Assembly: GCA_003456125.1 (NCBI GenBank)
Contig: DMPD01000341.1
Coordinates: 1-16,081 of the forward strand
Source: Cyanobacteria bacterium UBA8156
GTDB lineage: Bacteria > Cyanobacteriota > Cyanobacteriia > Pseudanabaenales > Pseudanabaenaceae
DNA length: 16,081 nucleotides
Direction: 5' to 3'
Shown: one piece after another, positions 6,597 through 15,228 of the stretch
How positions within the stretch are numbered: position 1 is the first letter of the stretch
Layout: each line of letters opens with the position of its first letter
Position numbers and translations under genes: made by a program
Notes under the pieces: model-generated
What the model saw: the letters and a program-made list of their open reading frames with translations, nothing else
Told to the model about the DNA's origin: nothing
Database searches by the model: none

Positions 6597-7163
6597 AACG
6601 GCAATCTGTACCATGGTGGTTACCAAGCTCAGTCCGTCCCTCTCGGTATCCTCAAACTGCCAGCCCAGGGTCGCTCCATAGTTCATGATCATGGTCACAA
6701 AACCCAGCCCCGATTTGCCCGATTCGTCTAACAGGGCCTCCTCATAAAGACTCCCCAAATCTTCGGTTTCGACAATCCGGGCGATCGCCGCACCAAAATC
6801 GCCGCGATCCGCTGTCGAAATGCTGTTGCGCGTCAGGAATACCAACCGATCCTTATGCAACTGAAGCGTTAGTGAAACGGAAAACGTGGGGTCGGATTCG
6901 CCGTACTTCATGGCGTTTTCCAACAATTCGTTGGCAATGTAGCTCACGGCATCTTTGACTTCGACTTGGTGGGCTTCCCCATTGCCGTCGGCCTCTTCCT
7001 CCGTTGGAAAAAACGTCGCAAAGTAGTCTGCCATAAAGTCCGCGGATAATCCGTTGTTTTTCCACAACTTTTGGATGGGCAACGAACTAGGCGAAAATTC
7101 AATCGTGAGAAACTCGCGACTGGCGGGCAGGTCTACTTCAAAATCTCCAAAGGTCTCCGTCAT
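6594..7163 (-). CDS. HATPase-fold regulator (anti-sigma kinase-like, Slr1658-like)
   Basis: This is a 189-residue protein with a GHKL/HATPase fold. The N-box ANELLENAMKYGE contains N78, E79 and N83 for Mg-ATP contact. The C-terminal glycine-rich ATP lid is ESGKSGLGFVTMI (147-159). Flanking beta strands resemble SpoIIAB/RsbW-type serine kinases, but the protein is longer, with an N-terminal extension of about 65 residues that ends in an acidic stretch (TEEEADGNGE). The cyanobacterial subgroup is the Slr1658-type regulators, usually next to an Slr1659-type STAS gene as here. The expected role is to phosphorylate or sequester the STAS partner. The start ATG is at 7161-7163. Upstream lies a 199-base gap with no clear promoter. 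Family assignment is good; the downstream target is not shown by the sequence. Confidence 0.85.
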   Translation of the reverse strand: MTETFGDFEVDLPASREFLTIEFSPSSLPIQKLWKNNGLSADFMADYFATFFPTEEEADGNGEAHQVEVKDAVSYIANELLENAMKYGESDPTFSVSLTLQLHKDRLVFLTRNSISTADRGDFGAAIARIVETEDLGSLYEEALLDESGKSGLGFVTMIMNYGATLGWQFEDTERDGLSLVTTMVQIAV

Positions 7164-7362
7164 GGGCTTATGGTTGGCTATGGATCTGCGACATTACCCT
7201 TTCCTCAAATGCTCTGGCGGGCGGACTTGTATGCAGTCGAGCTTGCGCTTGGCTGAGACAGAACCTTGCTTAACTTTCCGTTAATGATTTTTGCCCACCA
7301 ACAGCAATGTATCATCAGGCGGCCCTTTTCCCCTAGGGTTTGGTCAAATTCCCTGTCTGTGC

Positions 7363-7917
7363 TTAGACCGGATCGGGGGCGGCAATCAACTGCAGATCAA
7401 TGGTGTCGGGGGCTGACTGTACCACCCGGGCGATCGCCCCGGGGCCAAAAAAGCGTTCGATTTTCTCCCGGCGTTGGGCCCACACTTCCATGGGCAAGTG
7501 GGGCGAGTGGAACCGCAACCCCAGCACATAGGTGCCGGTTTCCGAAGATTCTTCGTAAAGGGCTTGCAATTCGGGGCGGACTTCATCGGCGGGACTCAGA
7601 CCCACTTTTTCCAAGGCCATATCCAAGTGGGCTTTGATCCCGTAACGGTAGCGGGTCACGTCTTCCCGGATTTGGGTCTGGGTGGGGGTCGCCTGTTGCC
7701 GGAGTTCGGCGATCGCCGGATCGGTAGTGGGCAAAATGGGCACCGGGGTTACTTCGGCTGCCTTGAGGGCGGCTCCCCCCAACAAAATGGGAATCCCGTA
7801 GAAAAAGGTGGCCAGGTTGAGGGTGGAATTGCCGGTGGCATACCCATAAATGGCCAATACCAACAGCGCCGATCCCACATACAGACCCACCGAGCCCAGT
7901 GATACCTTCCGAAACAT
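7363..7917 (-). CDS. DUF2854 domain membrane protein
   Basis: This is a 184-residue protein of the DUF2854 family, found in cyanobacteria and plant plastids, whose function is not established to my knowledge. Two membrane segments lie at about 8-27 (LGSVGLYVGSALLVLAIYGY) and 36-52 (ATFFYGIPILLGGAALK). A soluble domain follows with RYRYGIKAHLDMALEKVGL (about 89-107), LRFHSPHLPMEVWAQRREKI and FFGPGAIARVVQ. The length and organisation match the family. The ATG at 7915-7917 is just before the first membrane segment; no good ribosome-binding site is seen. The gene is divergent from sigA, with a 180-base shared upstream region containing a TATACT on this strand. Confidence 0.85.
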   Translation of the reverse strand: MFRKVSLGSVGLYVGSALLVLAIYGYATGNSTLNLATFFYGIPILLGGAALKAAEVTPVPILPTTDPAIAELRQQATPTQTQIREDVTRYRYGIKAHLDMALEKVGLSPADEVRPELQALYEESSETGTYVLGLRFHSPHLPMEVWAQRREKIERFFGPGAIARVVQSAPDTIDLQLIAAPDPV

Positions 7918-7940
7918 TGGTTCACACTCTGTTACAAATG

Positions 7941-7954
7941 CTTTTTAGTATAAA
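7941..7954. promoter_or_regulatory. Overlapping divergent -10-like elements between the DUF2854 gene and sigA
   Basis: TATACT on the minus strand (7947-7952) faces the DUF2854 gene and TATAAA on the plus strand (7949-7954) faces sigA. They share four bases. Neither has a convincing -35 at 16-18 bases. A second plus-strand candidate, CATAAT, is at 7984-7989. Suggestive only. Confidence 0.25.
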
Positions 7955-8097
7955 GGATTAGGCTGTTCTCAAAAAGAGATCGTCATAATGGATGAGAGCC
8001 AACCACTGACCCACACTATCGGATGGGGCATGGTTCGGGTTGGGGCACGCTGCCCGTTGGCAGGGCCGATCGGAGACAAGATTTAGCGGAGCAAGTT

Positions 8098-9309
8098 ATG
8101 AGCAACGTCAACCTGGTAATGGCAGAAGCAGCGGTGGAAACATCTCCGTCTCAACCGGAGGGAGATGCTTTGGTGGATGCCCTGTTGCAGGTGGAGTTGC
8201 GACGAAGCGATGCCCCCGATCCGGAAGCATTGTTGGCTTCCGGTCTGGAAGAAGAGGACGACGAAGATTTGGAGTTGGAGGAGGAAGCCGAGGAGGGCAA
8301 GGAGGCGAAGGCGAAGGGGGCCAAGAAGCGGGTGACCCAGAGCCGCAAAAAGCACTATACCGAGGATTCGATTCGGCTGTATCTCCAAGAAATTGGTCGG
8401 ATTCGGTTGCTGCGGGCAGATGAAGAGATTGAATTGGCCCGCAAGATCGCCGACCTGTTGTTGTTGGAAGAAAAACGGGAGGAGCTGGCTCAGCACCAAG
8501 ATTGCGACATCGAAGCGGTTGGTTTGCAGGAATGGGCGGCGGCCCTGGGGATGGAAATCCCAGCGTTTCAGCGTCGTTTGCACTCGGCGCGGCGGGCGAA
8601 GGACAAAATGGTGCAGTCCAACCTGCGGCTGGTGGTCTCGATCGCCAAGAAGTACATGAACCGCGGGCTGTCGTTTCAAGATTTGATCCAGGAGGGCAGT
8701 TTGGGGTTGATTCGCGCTGCCGAAAAGTTTGACCACGAAAAGGGCTACAAGTTTTCGACCTACGCCACGTGGTGGATTCGGCAGGCCATTACCCGGGCGA
8801 TCGCCGATCAATCCCGCACGATTCGGTTGCCGGTACACCTCTACGAGACCATTTCCCGGATCAAGAAAACCACCAAGTTGCTTTCGCAGGAAATGGGGCG
8901 CAAGCCCACAGAAGAGGAGATCGCCACCAAGATGGAGATGACGATCGAAAAGCTGCGGTTTATTGCCAAGTCGGCCCAGTTGCCGATTTCGTTGGAAACG
9001 CCCATTGGTAAAGAAGAAGATTCGCGGCTGGGGGATTTTATCGAGTCGGATGGGGAGACCCCGGACGATCGGGTGGCCAAGAACCTGTTGCGGGAAGATT
9101 TGGAAAGCGTTTTGGATACCCTCAACCCCCGCGAGCGGGATGTGTTGAAGTTGCGCTACGGTCTGGACGATGGCCGCATGAAGACCCTCGAAGAAATTGG
9201 GCAAATTTTCAATGTCACCCGCGAGCGCATCCGCCAAATTGAGGCCAAGGCGTTGCGGAAGTTGCGGCACCCCAACCGCAACAGCGTCCTCAAGGAATAC
9301 ATTCGCTAG
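8098..9309 (+). CDS. sigA: RNA polymerase principal sigma factor (group 1, sigma-70 family)
   Basis: This is a 403-residue sigma factor. A variable acidic N-terminus ([17 protein letters not shown], about 51-67) and a basic linker precede region 1.2 ([19 protein letters not shown], 87-105). Region 2 follows: [37 protein letters not shown] and the -10-binding [20 protein letters not shown] (218-237). Region 3 contains [10 protein letters not shown]. Region 4 has [17 protein letters not shown] and the helix-turn-helix [20 protein letters not shown]. The complete '[11 protein letters not shown]' and the C-terminal LRKLRHPNR...LKEYIR are typical of cyanobacterial SigA. ATG 8098 is chosen over ATG 8023 because GGAG lies at 8088-8091, about seven bases ahead, and the earlier start has none. 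It recognises -10/-35 promoters of most genes. Group 2 identity is possible but less likely given the long acidic N-terminus. Confidence 0.95.
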   Translation: MSNVNLVMAEAAVETSPSQPEGDALVDALLQVELRRSDAPDPEALLASGLEEEDDEDLELEEEAEEGKEAKAKGAKKRVTQSRKKHYTEDSIRLYLQEIGRIRLLRADEEIELARKIADLLLLEEKREELAQHQDCDIEAVGLQEWAAALGMEIPAFQRRLHSARRAKDKMVQSNLRLVVSIAKKYMNRGLSFQDLIQEGSLGLIRAAEKFDHEKGYKFSTYATWWIRQAITRAIADQSRTIRLPVHLYETISRIKKTTKLLSQEMGRKPTEEEIATKMEMTIEKLRFIAKSAQLPISLETPIGKEEDSRLGDFIESDGETPDDRVAKNLLREDLESVLDTLNPRERDVLKLRYGLDDGRMKTLEEIGQIFNVTRERIRQIEAKALRKLRHPNRNSVLKEYIR

Positions 9310-9336
9310 GCGGGACAGGGAGCACGGGGTGCTTAA

Positions 9337-10521
9337 ATGAACTCCGTTCCCGAGTCAACGATAACCATGAATGCCGAGGCCCAACGCTGGGATGGGTTGA
9401 GCAGTCTCCGGGCGATCGCCGCGTTTTTTATTGTGTTGGCCCACTGCCATCCACCGCGGGAAGCCCTGTGGTGGGGGGATTGGGATTTGAGTTGGTTGAC
9501 GTTTGCCGCTGGCGGGGTCTACCTCCGCCTGTTTTTTGTGTTGTCGGGGTATTTAACCGGCAAAGTGTTTTGGATTGGCAAGTACGATCTGACTCCCGCA
9601 GGGGTCTGGCGGTTCTGGCAAAATCGCTGGCGGCGGATTGCCCCCCTCTACTATTTTGCGGTGTTGTGGTTGACGGTGTTGGTGTACACCCACCTCCTCC
9701 AGCGGGAAAATTGGGGCTACCTGTTGCAGATTGTGACGTTTACCTACAACCATGCCCTGCCCACAGACTTTAATCGGGCCCTGTGGGCGGTGTCCACCGA
9801 AATGCAGTTCTATGCGATCGCCCCCTTTGCCGTGGCCCTGATTCAAAAATTTGCGGCGACACCCCGGCGGGCGGCCCTAGCGGCGGTGGGGATCGCGATC
9901 GCCGTGACGGTGTACCGGGGGATGGTCACGGCCAGCGATTTGCAAGACGACATTGTGACCTATTGGTATACGCCCTTACCCGCCAACCTGGATGCGTTTT
10001 TGGGGGGCATGTTGCTGAATGTTTGGCTCCAGACCAAACCCCCATTTTCTCCACGGTTTGTGGGGATTTCGGCGGCGATCGCCGCCATCGGTCTGCATTT
10101 GGTTACAGCCTACTACATTTATTTTGTCGAAGAACGGAACCTACCGGGCCGCACTGCCGACTTTCAGAGTCCGGTGGGGTTATTTGTATTGCCGTTGGCA
10201 GCGGTATGGGTGTTTGCTTGGGTGATTTATGCCCTGGAGGCAGGGGAGGCCTACCACCGACGGCCGGCCCCCCTCTCGTTTGCCGCCTGTTTGCAAAACC
10301 CCCTCCGCCTTACCGAAGCCCTGGCCCAACTCTCCTACGGCATTTACGTCTGGCACATGCCGGTGTTGCGCCAAATCGCCTTTGCCCATCCGGTGGTGGC
10401 TTCCGATAAACCGTTTACGTTGTTTGTGGGAAAGCTGGGGGTGACGCTGGTTTTGTCGGGGCTGCTGGCAACGGTCACCTACAAGGCGATCGAGCAACCC
10501 GCCCGCGTGGGGGGAAAATAA
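9337..10521 (+). CDS. Acyltransferase-3 family membrane protein (OafA/YrhL type)
   Basis: This is a 394-residue integral membrane protein with roughly ten hydrophobic segments. Family hallmarks are SLRAIAAFFIVLAHCH (R25, catalytic-type H36), FFVLSGYL (66-73), NRWRRIAPLYYF (97-107), WAVSTEMQFYAIAP (E155), and near the C-terminus YGIYVWHMPVL and TYKAIEQPAR. Such enzymes move acetyl or other acyl groups from the cytoplasm onto sugars of exopolysaccharide, O-antigen or glycolipids. The acceptor cannot be told from sequence. The gene begins 27 bases after sigA on the same strand; no terminator is seen, so it may be read through from sigA. ATG 9337 has a GGGG about seven bases ahead. ATG 9367 (MNAEAQRW) is an alternative without a ribosome-binding site. 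Its stop is one base from the convergent secretion gene. Confidence 0.87.
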   Translation: MNSVPESTITMNAEAQRWDGLSSLRAIAAFFIVLAHCHPPREALWWGDWDLSWLTFAAGGVYLRLFFVLSGYLTGKVFWIGKYDLTPAGVWRFWQNRWRRIAPLYYFAVLWLTVLVYTHLLQRENWGYLLQIVTFTYNHALPTDFNRALWAVSTEMQFYAIAPFAVALIQKFAATPRRAALAAVGIAIAVTVYRGMVTASDLQDDIVTYWYTPLPANLDAFLGGMLLNVWLQTKPPFSPRFVGISAAIAAIGLHLVTAYYIYFVEERNLPGRTADFQSPVGLFVLPLAAVWVFAWVIYALEAGEAYHRRPAPLSFAACLQNPLRLTEALAQLSYGIYVWHMPVLRQIAFAHPVVASDKPFTLFVGKLGVTLVLSGLLATVTYKAIEQPARVGGK

Positions 10522-10522
10522 C

Positions 10523-12082
10523 TTAACGCACTTCCCGCAGGGAATCCACGCGATCGACAAATTGGCTGAGGAAAATATCCAACCCCCGCCGCTTCCGGGT
10601 CAGGATACTGGTGCTGACGGCCATCCCCGGCTGCAACGGCAATTCGATGCACTCGCCCCGATCCTGTTCGTTTTGGCACGCATTGCCCACTTTCAACGCC
10701 TGGGTATCAAGGCGAATCCGCGCCGGAAAGGCAAAGAATTGACGGCCGGTTTGGGGATCCGGCGGCAAGGCATCGCTGCCAATGGCAATCAACGTGCCGT
10801 TTACGCCACCGTATTGCAATTTTGGGAAAGAGTCGATGTTCACTTCCACGGGTACCCCCTGATCCCCGTTTTCGTTCAGCTTTTTCCGCACAAACCCAAT
10901 GTCGCGATCGGTGATGAACACGCGGGCTTCCAAACTATCCTTGGGCACCAGTTTCATCACGGGATTGGCCGCATTGACCCCGGAAATCACGCCGCCTGCC
11001 GAAACCCGCAAATCGAATACCGTACCGGCAATGGGGGCCCGCACTTCTTGGTATTCCAGCGATTTCTCGGCTTTCTCCAGTTGCCCGCTGATGTCGGTGA
11101 GGCGCTTTTGGTTTTCCGTGATCCGCTGTAAAATCTCGCGCCGGAATTGCGAGATCACGTTTTCTTTGCGCTCTTTGCCTTGGGAAATGGCCGAGACGAT
11201 CCGTTGCTCCTCTTGGCGCAGTTGGTTGATTTCCGACTCTAAACGCACCAATTCCCCTTCCCGCGATAGTTTGTCGGCTTCGGCCGATTGCACTCGCTGC
11301 TCCTGCTGCCGGAATTGCAGCAGGGAGAGGGCCCCCGATTCCGATACGGGCCGCATGTCCTCCAGAATTTTGCGGTTGGTCTCCAAGATGGCTTGGGTGC
11401 GGCCCAAAATGTTGGCATTGGCCAAAATCAATCGCTGGTTGCCCTCGATTTGCTGCCGAATCCGCTCCCCTTGGGATTCCAATTGGGTCACTTCCAAATC
11501 GGCGGCCGATACCCGCGAGCGAAAATCGCTGGCGCTGCTCTCCAAAGAGCGTTGCAGGTTTTGGACAAATTCATCGGACACGTTGTCGCCGCTGATCAGG
11601 GGCACCTGAAAATCCTCGAGGTAGCTTTGGTAAAAGCTGTTTTCGGTTTCCAGGGCCGCCTTGGTTTGCAAGAGAGTGGTGCGATCGGCTTTGGGGCCGG
11701 TGGGGTCGAGGGTTAACAGCAGGTCCCCAGCGGCCACTTTATCGCCGTCTTTGACTTTGAGATCGAGGATTACCCCGGCGGTGGGGGTCTGAATCTCGCG
11801 GACTGGCTCTTTGGTCTCTAACCGACCAACCGCCGGGACGGCTTCATCGATTTTGCTGAAGTAGGCCCAGGCTACGGACCCGGCGGTGATGCCGACAATA
11901 AACCACACGAAAAACCGCGACCAGAAAATGGTGCGTTCGTAAATCACCGGTTGATCGACCGTATCCGGCGACAGTTCCAGACCGCTGTGGCCGGCGGCGA
12001 CGGCAGGGGGCGCGACCGTGACTTTGGCTAGGGCCCCGTTGGTTTCGGGCGATGGGGATGCGGTGTGGGGGGTCTGTGACAT
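10523..12082 (-). CDS. HlyD-family membrane fusion protein of a type I secretion system
   Basis: This is a 519-residue periplasmic adaptor. A Pro/Ala/Thr-rich cytoplasmic tail (1-45) is followed by one membrane helix (about 55-75, FFVWFIVGITAGSVAWAYF). The first half of the lipoyl domain is IQTPTAGVILDLKVKDGDKV (98-116). A long coiled-coil hairpin covers about 130-350, rich in LES, RQQ and EEQR heptads. The second lipoyl half is EVRAPIAGTVFDLRVSAGG, and beta-barrel and membrane-proximal domains follow. Two cysteines lie near the C-terminus (NACQNEQDRGEC). It bridges the inner-membrane ABC exporter to a TolC-type outer-membrane channel, which is not encoded here. It follows the ABC gene by nine bases, with GGAG overlapping that gene's stop region six bases before this ATG, so the two are cotranslated. 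The stop codon lies one base from the convergent acyltransferase stop. Confidence 0.92.
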   Translation of the reverse strand: MSQTPHTASPSPETNGALAKVTVAPPAVAAGHSGLELSPDTVDQPVIYERTIFWSRFFVWFIVGITAGSVAWAYFSKIDEAVPAVGRLETKEPVREIQTPTAGVILDLKVKDGDKVAAGDLLLTLDPTGPKADRTTLLQTKAALETENSFYQSYLEDFQVPLISGDNVSDEFVQNLQRSLESSASDFRSRVSAADLEVTQLESQGERIRQQIEGNQRLILANANILGRTQAILETNRKILEDMRPVSESGALSLLQFRQQEQRVQSAEADKLSREGELVRLESEINQLRQEEQRIVSAISQGKERKENVISQFRREILQRITENQKRLTDISGQLEKAEKSLEYQEVRAPIAGTVFDLRVSAGGVISGVNAANPVMKLVPKDSLEARVFITDRDIGFVRKKLNENGDQGVPVEVNIDSFPKLQYGGVNGTLIAIGSDALPPDPQTGRQFFAFPARIRLDTQALKVGNACQNEQDRGECIELPLQPGMAVSTSILTRKRRGLDIFLSQFVDRVDSLREVR

Positions 12083-12091
12083 GGGTAACTC

Positions 12092-15031
12092 CTACATTTG
12101 CGATTCTTGCTGCATGAACAGGCAGTAGTACCGCCCCTTCAAGGCCATCAATTCGGGGTGGGTGCCCATCTCCACCACCGATCCCTTGTCCATCATCAAA
12201 ATCACGTCGGCCCCTTTGATGGTGTTCAGCCGGTGGGTGATAAAGAAAATGGTGCGATCGTGAAACTCCGCGGCCAAATTTTGACAGACCTGCCGCTCGG
12301 AGTCGTAGTCGAGGGCGCTGGTGGCTTCGTCCAAAATCAAAATCCGCGGCCGCTGCAATACCGTTCGGGCGATCGCAATCCGTTGCCGCTGTCCCCCGGA
12401 CAGTCCAGCCCCCCGTTCCCCCACCACCGTGTTGTAACCCTGGGGCAACGACATGATGAAGTCGTGGGCGGCGGCAATTTTGGCAGCTTCGACGATCTCA
12501 TCGGCACTGGCATCGGGATTGGCCAAGCCAATGTTTTCCTGCACCGTCGAGTTGAACAACAGCGAGTCCTGCAACACGATGCCAATCTGCCGCCGCAGCG
12601 AATACAACTCTACTTTGCCAATGTCGTAGTTGTCGATTTGAATCCGCCCTTGCAAGGGATCGTACAACCGCGAAATGAGTTTGGTGAGGGTGCTCTTGCC
12701 GGAACCGCTCTGCCCCACAATCCCGACAAAGGTACCGGCCGGAAAATCCAAGCTGATGTTCACCAGTTGGAGGGGGCCATCCTTGCCAAACCGGAAGGAT
12801 ACCTCTTCAAATTTCACCGAGCCTTCGATGGCGGGCATGGGGATGTTGGTGCGGTCTTCGGCGGAAATTTCCTGCTCGGCATCCATGATGTCGCTGAGGC
12901 GCTCGATCGACAACCCGATTTCCTGGAAGTTTTGCCAGAGCTGGGCCAACCGCAGCAAGGGGCTGGTGACATAGCTGGAGATAATCCGAAAGGCAATCAA
13001 TTGCCCCAGGGTGAGATCGCCGTTGAGCACGAGGTGAGCCCCCACCCACAACACCAACAAACTCGAAAGGTGATTCAAAAAGGTGCTGGCGGCACTGGCA
13101 AAGCTAGAGGTCATCACGGTCTGAAAACCGGCGTTGACGTAGCGGGCATATTTTTCTTGCCACTGCCACCGGGATTTCAATTCGATGTTTTGGGCTTTGA
13201 CGGTCTGCACCCCCGACAGCACTTCCACCAAATAAGACTGGGTATCGGCATTCCGTTCGGCTTTCCGCCGCAGTTGCCGCCGAATTAGGGGCGAAGCCAC
13301 CAAGGCCAACCCCATGAAAAACGGCACCGTTACCAAAGCCCACAACGTGAGTTGCCAGTTGTAGGCAAACATGATCAGGATATAGACTACGGAAAAGATC
13401 ACATCCATCACCACCGTGAGGGCGGTGCCGGTCATGAAGGAACGGATGTTTTCCAGTTCCCCAATCCGGGTGGAAACTTCCCCCACCCGGCGGCGATCGA
13501 AGTAGTTCAGGGGCAACCGCAACAGGTGATCGATGATCTCAGAACCCAAGCTGAGGTCAATGCGGTTGGTGGTATCCACAAACAGATAGGTTCGCAGCCA
13601 GGTGAGCACCCCTTCCAACAGGGCGATGATTACCAGCAACCATCCCAACACGTCCAGGGTGGCCACGCTTCTCTGAATCAGCACCTTATCAATGATGACT
13701 TGGGTGATGAGAGGCGTGGCCAAACTGAACAGCAGGATGAAGAAGGAAGCCACCAACACCTGTACCAAAATGCCGCTGTGCTTTTGGACGTAGGGGATAA
13801 AGGTATGCAACCCAAATTTTTCGACCCGGCTCACCGGTGGTTTGACGAACAAAGCTTGGATTTGTTCGGGGCAGTTGGCGATGAAGTAGTCCAGCTTCTT
13901 GCGCTGGACACCGGGCCCCTGGGGACTGGCAAAAACCACTTCGTTTTCTTCGATTTTGTACAGCACCGCAAAGCTGTCTTGCCAGGGGATGAGGGCGGTG
14001 CCCTTGAGGCGGGTGAGGGCGGTGGTGGGAATTTGCACCAGTTGTCCGCTCAAGCCAATGGTTTCGACGAGGGCCCCGCACACGGGCATGGAGATGGTGC
14101 CGGTGGCCCGTACCTGCCCTTCCAAAATCCGCTGGATTAAATCCCGTTTGAAGGGCACTTCCATGAATTTGCCCAACATTTGCAGGCAGGCTAGCAACCC
14201 ATCGATGGGGCCGCGCCCCCGGAAAAACGGATACCGTTTGGCGGTGCCGGCAGCGACCTCCTGATCCGTGGTCGGCCGGGTTAGTTCCGGGGCATAGGGA
14301 ATTCCCCCTTCCATCACTTCGGCGGTGACGGATTTGGCTTCGTCCAACATGTCCCGGAAACCCAACAACCGGACTTTGTCGGAGAGGGCTGTGTAGCGAT
14401 CGCGCCCCATGTCCAACCGACTGCCCTGGGCAAAGCCTTCCACTTCGCCGGCGCTGACCAACCACACCAGGTTCGGATCGAGACGCTCTTTGCCAAATTC
14501 CCCTTTGGGTAGGGTCAGAATAATGCCTTCTTCGCTCACACGGGCGGCGGCGGCTTTGGCATCGGTGGCCCCGTCGGCGCGGCGATGCAGTTCCGCTACC
14601 ACCAATTCGTAGGCTTCGCAGTAGGAGGGGCGATCGCCAAAGACGGGTTGCAGGGAGGGCTCCCGCCGCATCAATTCCAAAAAGTCTGCCTGGAGAATGG
14701 TAACGGCAACGGTCTCCTGGGCAGCGGTGGCGGTTTCGCAGGGTACCCCCCGCATCAGGCTCCCCCATCCCAACAATTTGCCCGGGCCCAGTACCCCCAA
14801 ACTCACCGGTATGCCGCCCGCCGTAAATCCCAACAACCGGGCCTGCCCCTCAAAAATGGCGATCGCCCGATCGGGCATGACTTCGCGGCTGAGCATGGCT
14901 TGCCCCATCCGGTACTGAAACAACTGGCACTTGGTCATCAACCAGTCGAAGTTGGCGGCGGATAGGCGATCGAACGGCGGGGTTTGAGCCAGAAACTCCC
15001 GGAGTTGCTGCGCCGAAACGGTCTGTGGCAT
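12092..15031 (-). CDS. Type I secretion ABC exporter with N-terminal cNMP-binding-like and C39-like domains
   Basis: This is a 979-residue inner-membrane exporter. Residues 1-130 resemble a cyclic-nucleotide-binding fold (AIAIFEGQARLLG, LGPGKLLGWGSLMRG), but the usual phosphate-binding Arg is not seen (VPCETATA). A second, weaker copy may lie at 140-240. Residues about 270-395 are a peptidase C39-like domain (GPIDGLLACLQML) lacking the catalytic Cys and His (DSFAVLYK replaces HFVV), so it probably docks cargo rather than cleaving it. The transmembrane domain spans about 405-690. The nucleotide-binding domain has Walker A GQSGSGKST (773-781), signature LSGGQRQR (877-884), Walker B ILILDEATSALD (897-908) and H-loop H933. 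All ATPase motifs are intact. With the adjacent HlyD gene it forms a type I secretion pair like Synechocystis Sll1180/Sll1181 (from memory). No cargo gene is adjacent. Confidence 0.93.
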   Translation of the reverse strand: MPQTVSAQQLREFLAQTPPFDRLSAANFDWLMTKCQLFQYRMGQAMLSREVMPDRAIAIFEGQARLLGFTAGGIPVSLGVLGPGKLLGWGSLMRGVPCETATAAQETVAVTILQADFLELMRREPSLQPVFGDRPSYCEAYELVVAELHRRADGATDAKAAAARVSEEGIILTLPKGEFGKERLDPNLVWLVSAGEVEGFAQGSRLDMGRDRYTALSDKVRLLGFRDMLDEAKSVTAEVMEGGIPYAPELTRPTTDQEVAAGTAKRYPFFRGRGPIDGLLACLQMLGKFMEVPFKRDLIQRILEGQVRATGTISMPVCGALVETIGLSGQLVQIPTTALTRLKGTALIPWQDSFAVLYKIEENEVVFASPQGPGVQRKKLDYFIANCPEQIQALFVKPPVSRVEKFGLHTFIPYVQKHSGILVQVLVASFFILLFSLATPLITQVIIDKVLIQRSVATLDVLGWLLVIIALLEGVLTWLRTYLFVDTTNRIDLSLGSEIIDHLLRLPLNYFDRRRVGEVSTRIGELENIRSFMTGTALTVVMDVIFSVVYILIMFAYNWQLTLWALVTVPFFMGLALVASPLIRRQLRRKAERNADTQSYLVEVLSGVQTVKAQNIELKSRWQWQEKYARYVNAGFQTVMTSSFASAASTFLNHLSSLLVLWVGAHLVLNGDLTLGQLIAFRIISSYVTSPLLRLAQLWQNFQEIGLSIERLSDIMDAEQEISAEDRTNIPMPAIEGSVKFEEVSFRFGKDGPLQLVNISLDFPAGTFVGIVGQSGSGKSTLTKLISRLYDPLQGRIQIDNYDIGKVELYSLRRQIGIVLQDSLLFNSTVQENIGLANPDASADEIVEAAKIAAAHDFIMSLPQGYNTVVGERGAGLSGGQRQRIAIARTVLQRPRILILDEATSALDYDSERQVCQNLAAEFHDRTIFFITHRLNTIKGADVILMMDKGSVVEMGTHPELMALKGRYYCLFMQQESQM

Positions 15032-15063
15032 AAATTCGAGCCGAATGGTCTTCCAAGGGTTGC

Positions 15064-15072
15064 ATCATAGCA
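15064..15072 (-). promoter_or_regulatory. Extended -10 promoter candidate for the secretion operon
   Basis: On the minus strand TGCTATGAT (TGn plus TATGAT) ends 32 bases before the exporter ATG. There is no TTGACA-like -35 at 17 bases, which fits an extended -10 promoter. This would give a short leader of about 25 bases. Confidence 0.4.
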
Positions 15073-15093
15073 GAGGTTTTTGGCGGTCGCCGA

Positions 15094-15107
15094 GGGGCGA
15101 TCGCCCC
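15094..15107. repeat. Perfect 14-bp palindrome GGGGCGATCGCCCC containing HIP1
   Basis: The HIP1 octamer here is extended by three symmetrical G/C pairs on each side, in the 197-base gap between bvdR and the exporter gene and about 25 bases upstream of its candidate -10. It could be an operator, a bvdR 3' hairpin (no T run follows) or simply an extended HIP1. Confidence 0.4.
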
Positions 15108-15228
15108 CCCGTAGGCTTTTTGCTGCTTTCGGTAGGCCGCCCTATCCCGTTGTGTCCGTTCCTCTGCCAACTGCCGCTATGTTGTGCGACCGCAAACCCC
15201 AGGAGGCGGACAGGAGTTTCAGGATATT

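Noticed and set aside
7269..7287. Second possible Pho box: CTTAACTT and GTTAATGA at 11-base spacing
   Set aside because: Only two units, pointing away from the HATPase gene whose start is over 100 bases away, with no plus-strand gene downstream; too weak to claim.
8023..8097. Earlier ATG (8023) as the sigA start
   Set aside because: No ribosome-binding site precedes it, and the extra 25 residues are not typical of sigma factor N-termini. ATG 8098 has GGAG upstream.
8083..9270. 395-codon minus-strand open frame opposite sigA
   Set aside because: Antisense shadow of sigA. The strongly conserved sigma-70 motifs on the plus strand explain the sequence.
12098..14768. Long open frames on both strands overlapping the ABC exporter (plus 12098-13288, minus 13689-14768)
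   Set aside because: Composition is unlike real proteins and no family is recognised. The exporter frame carries complete ABC motifs over the same DNA.
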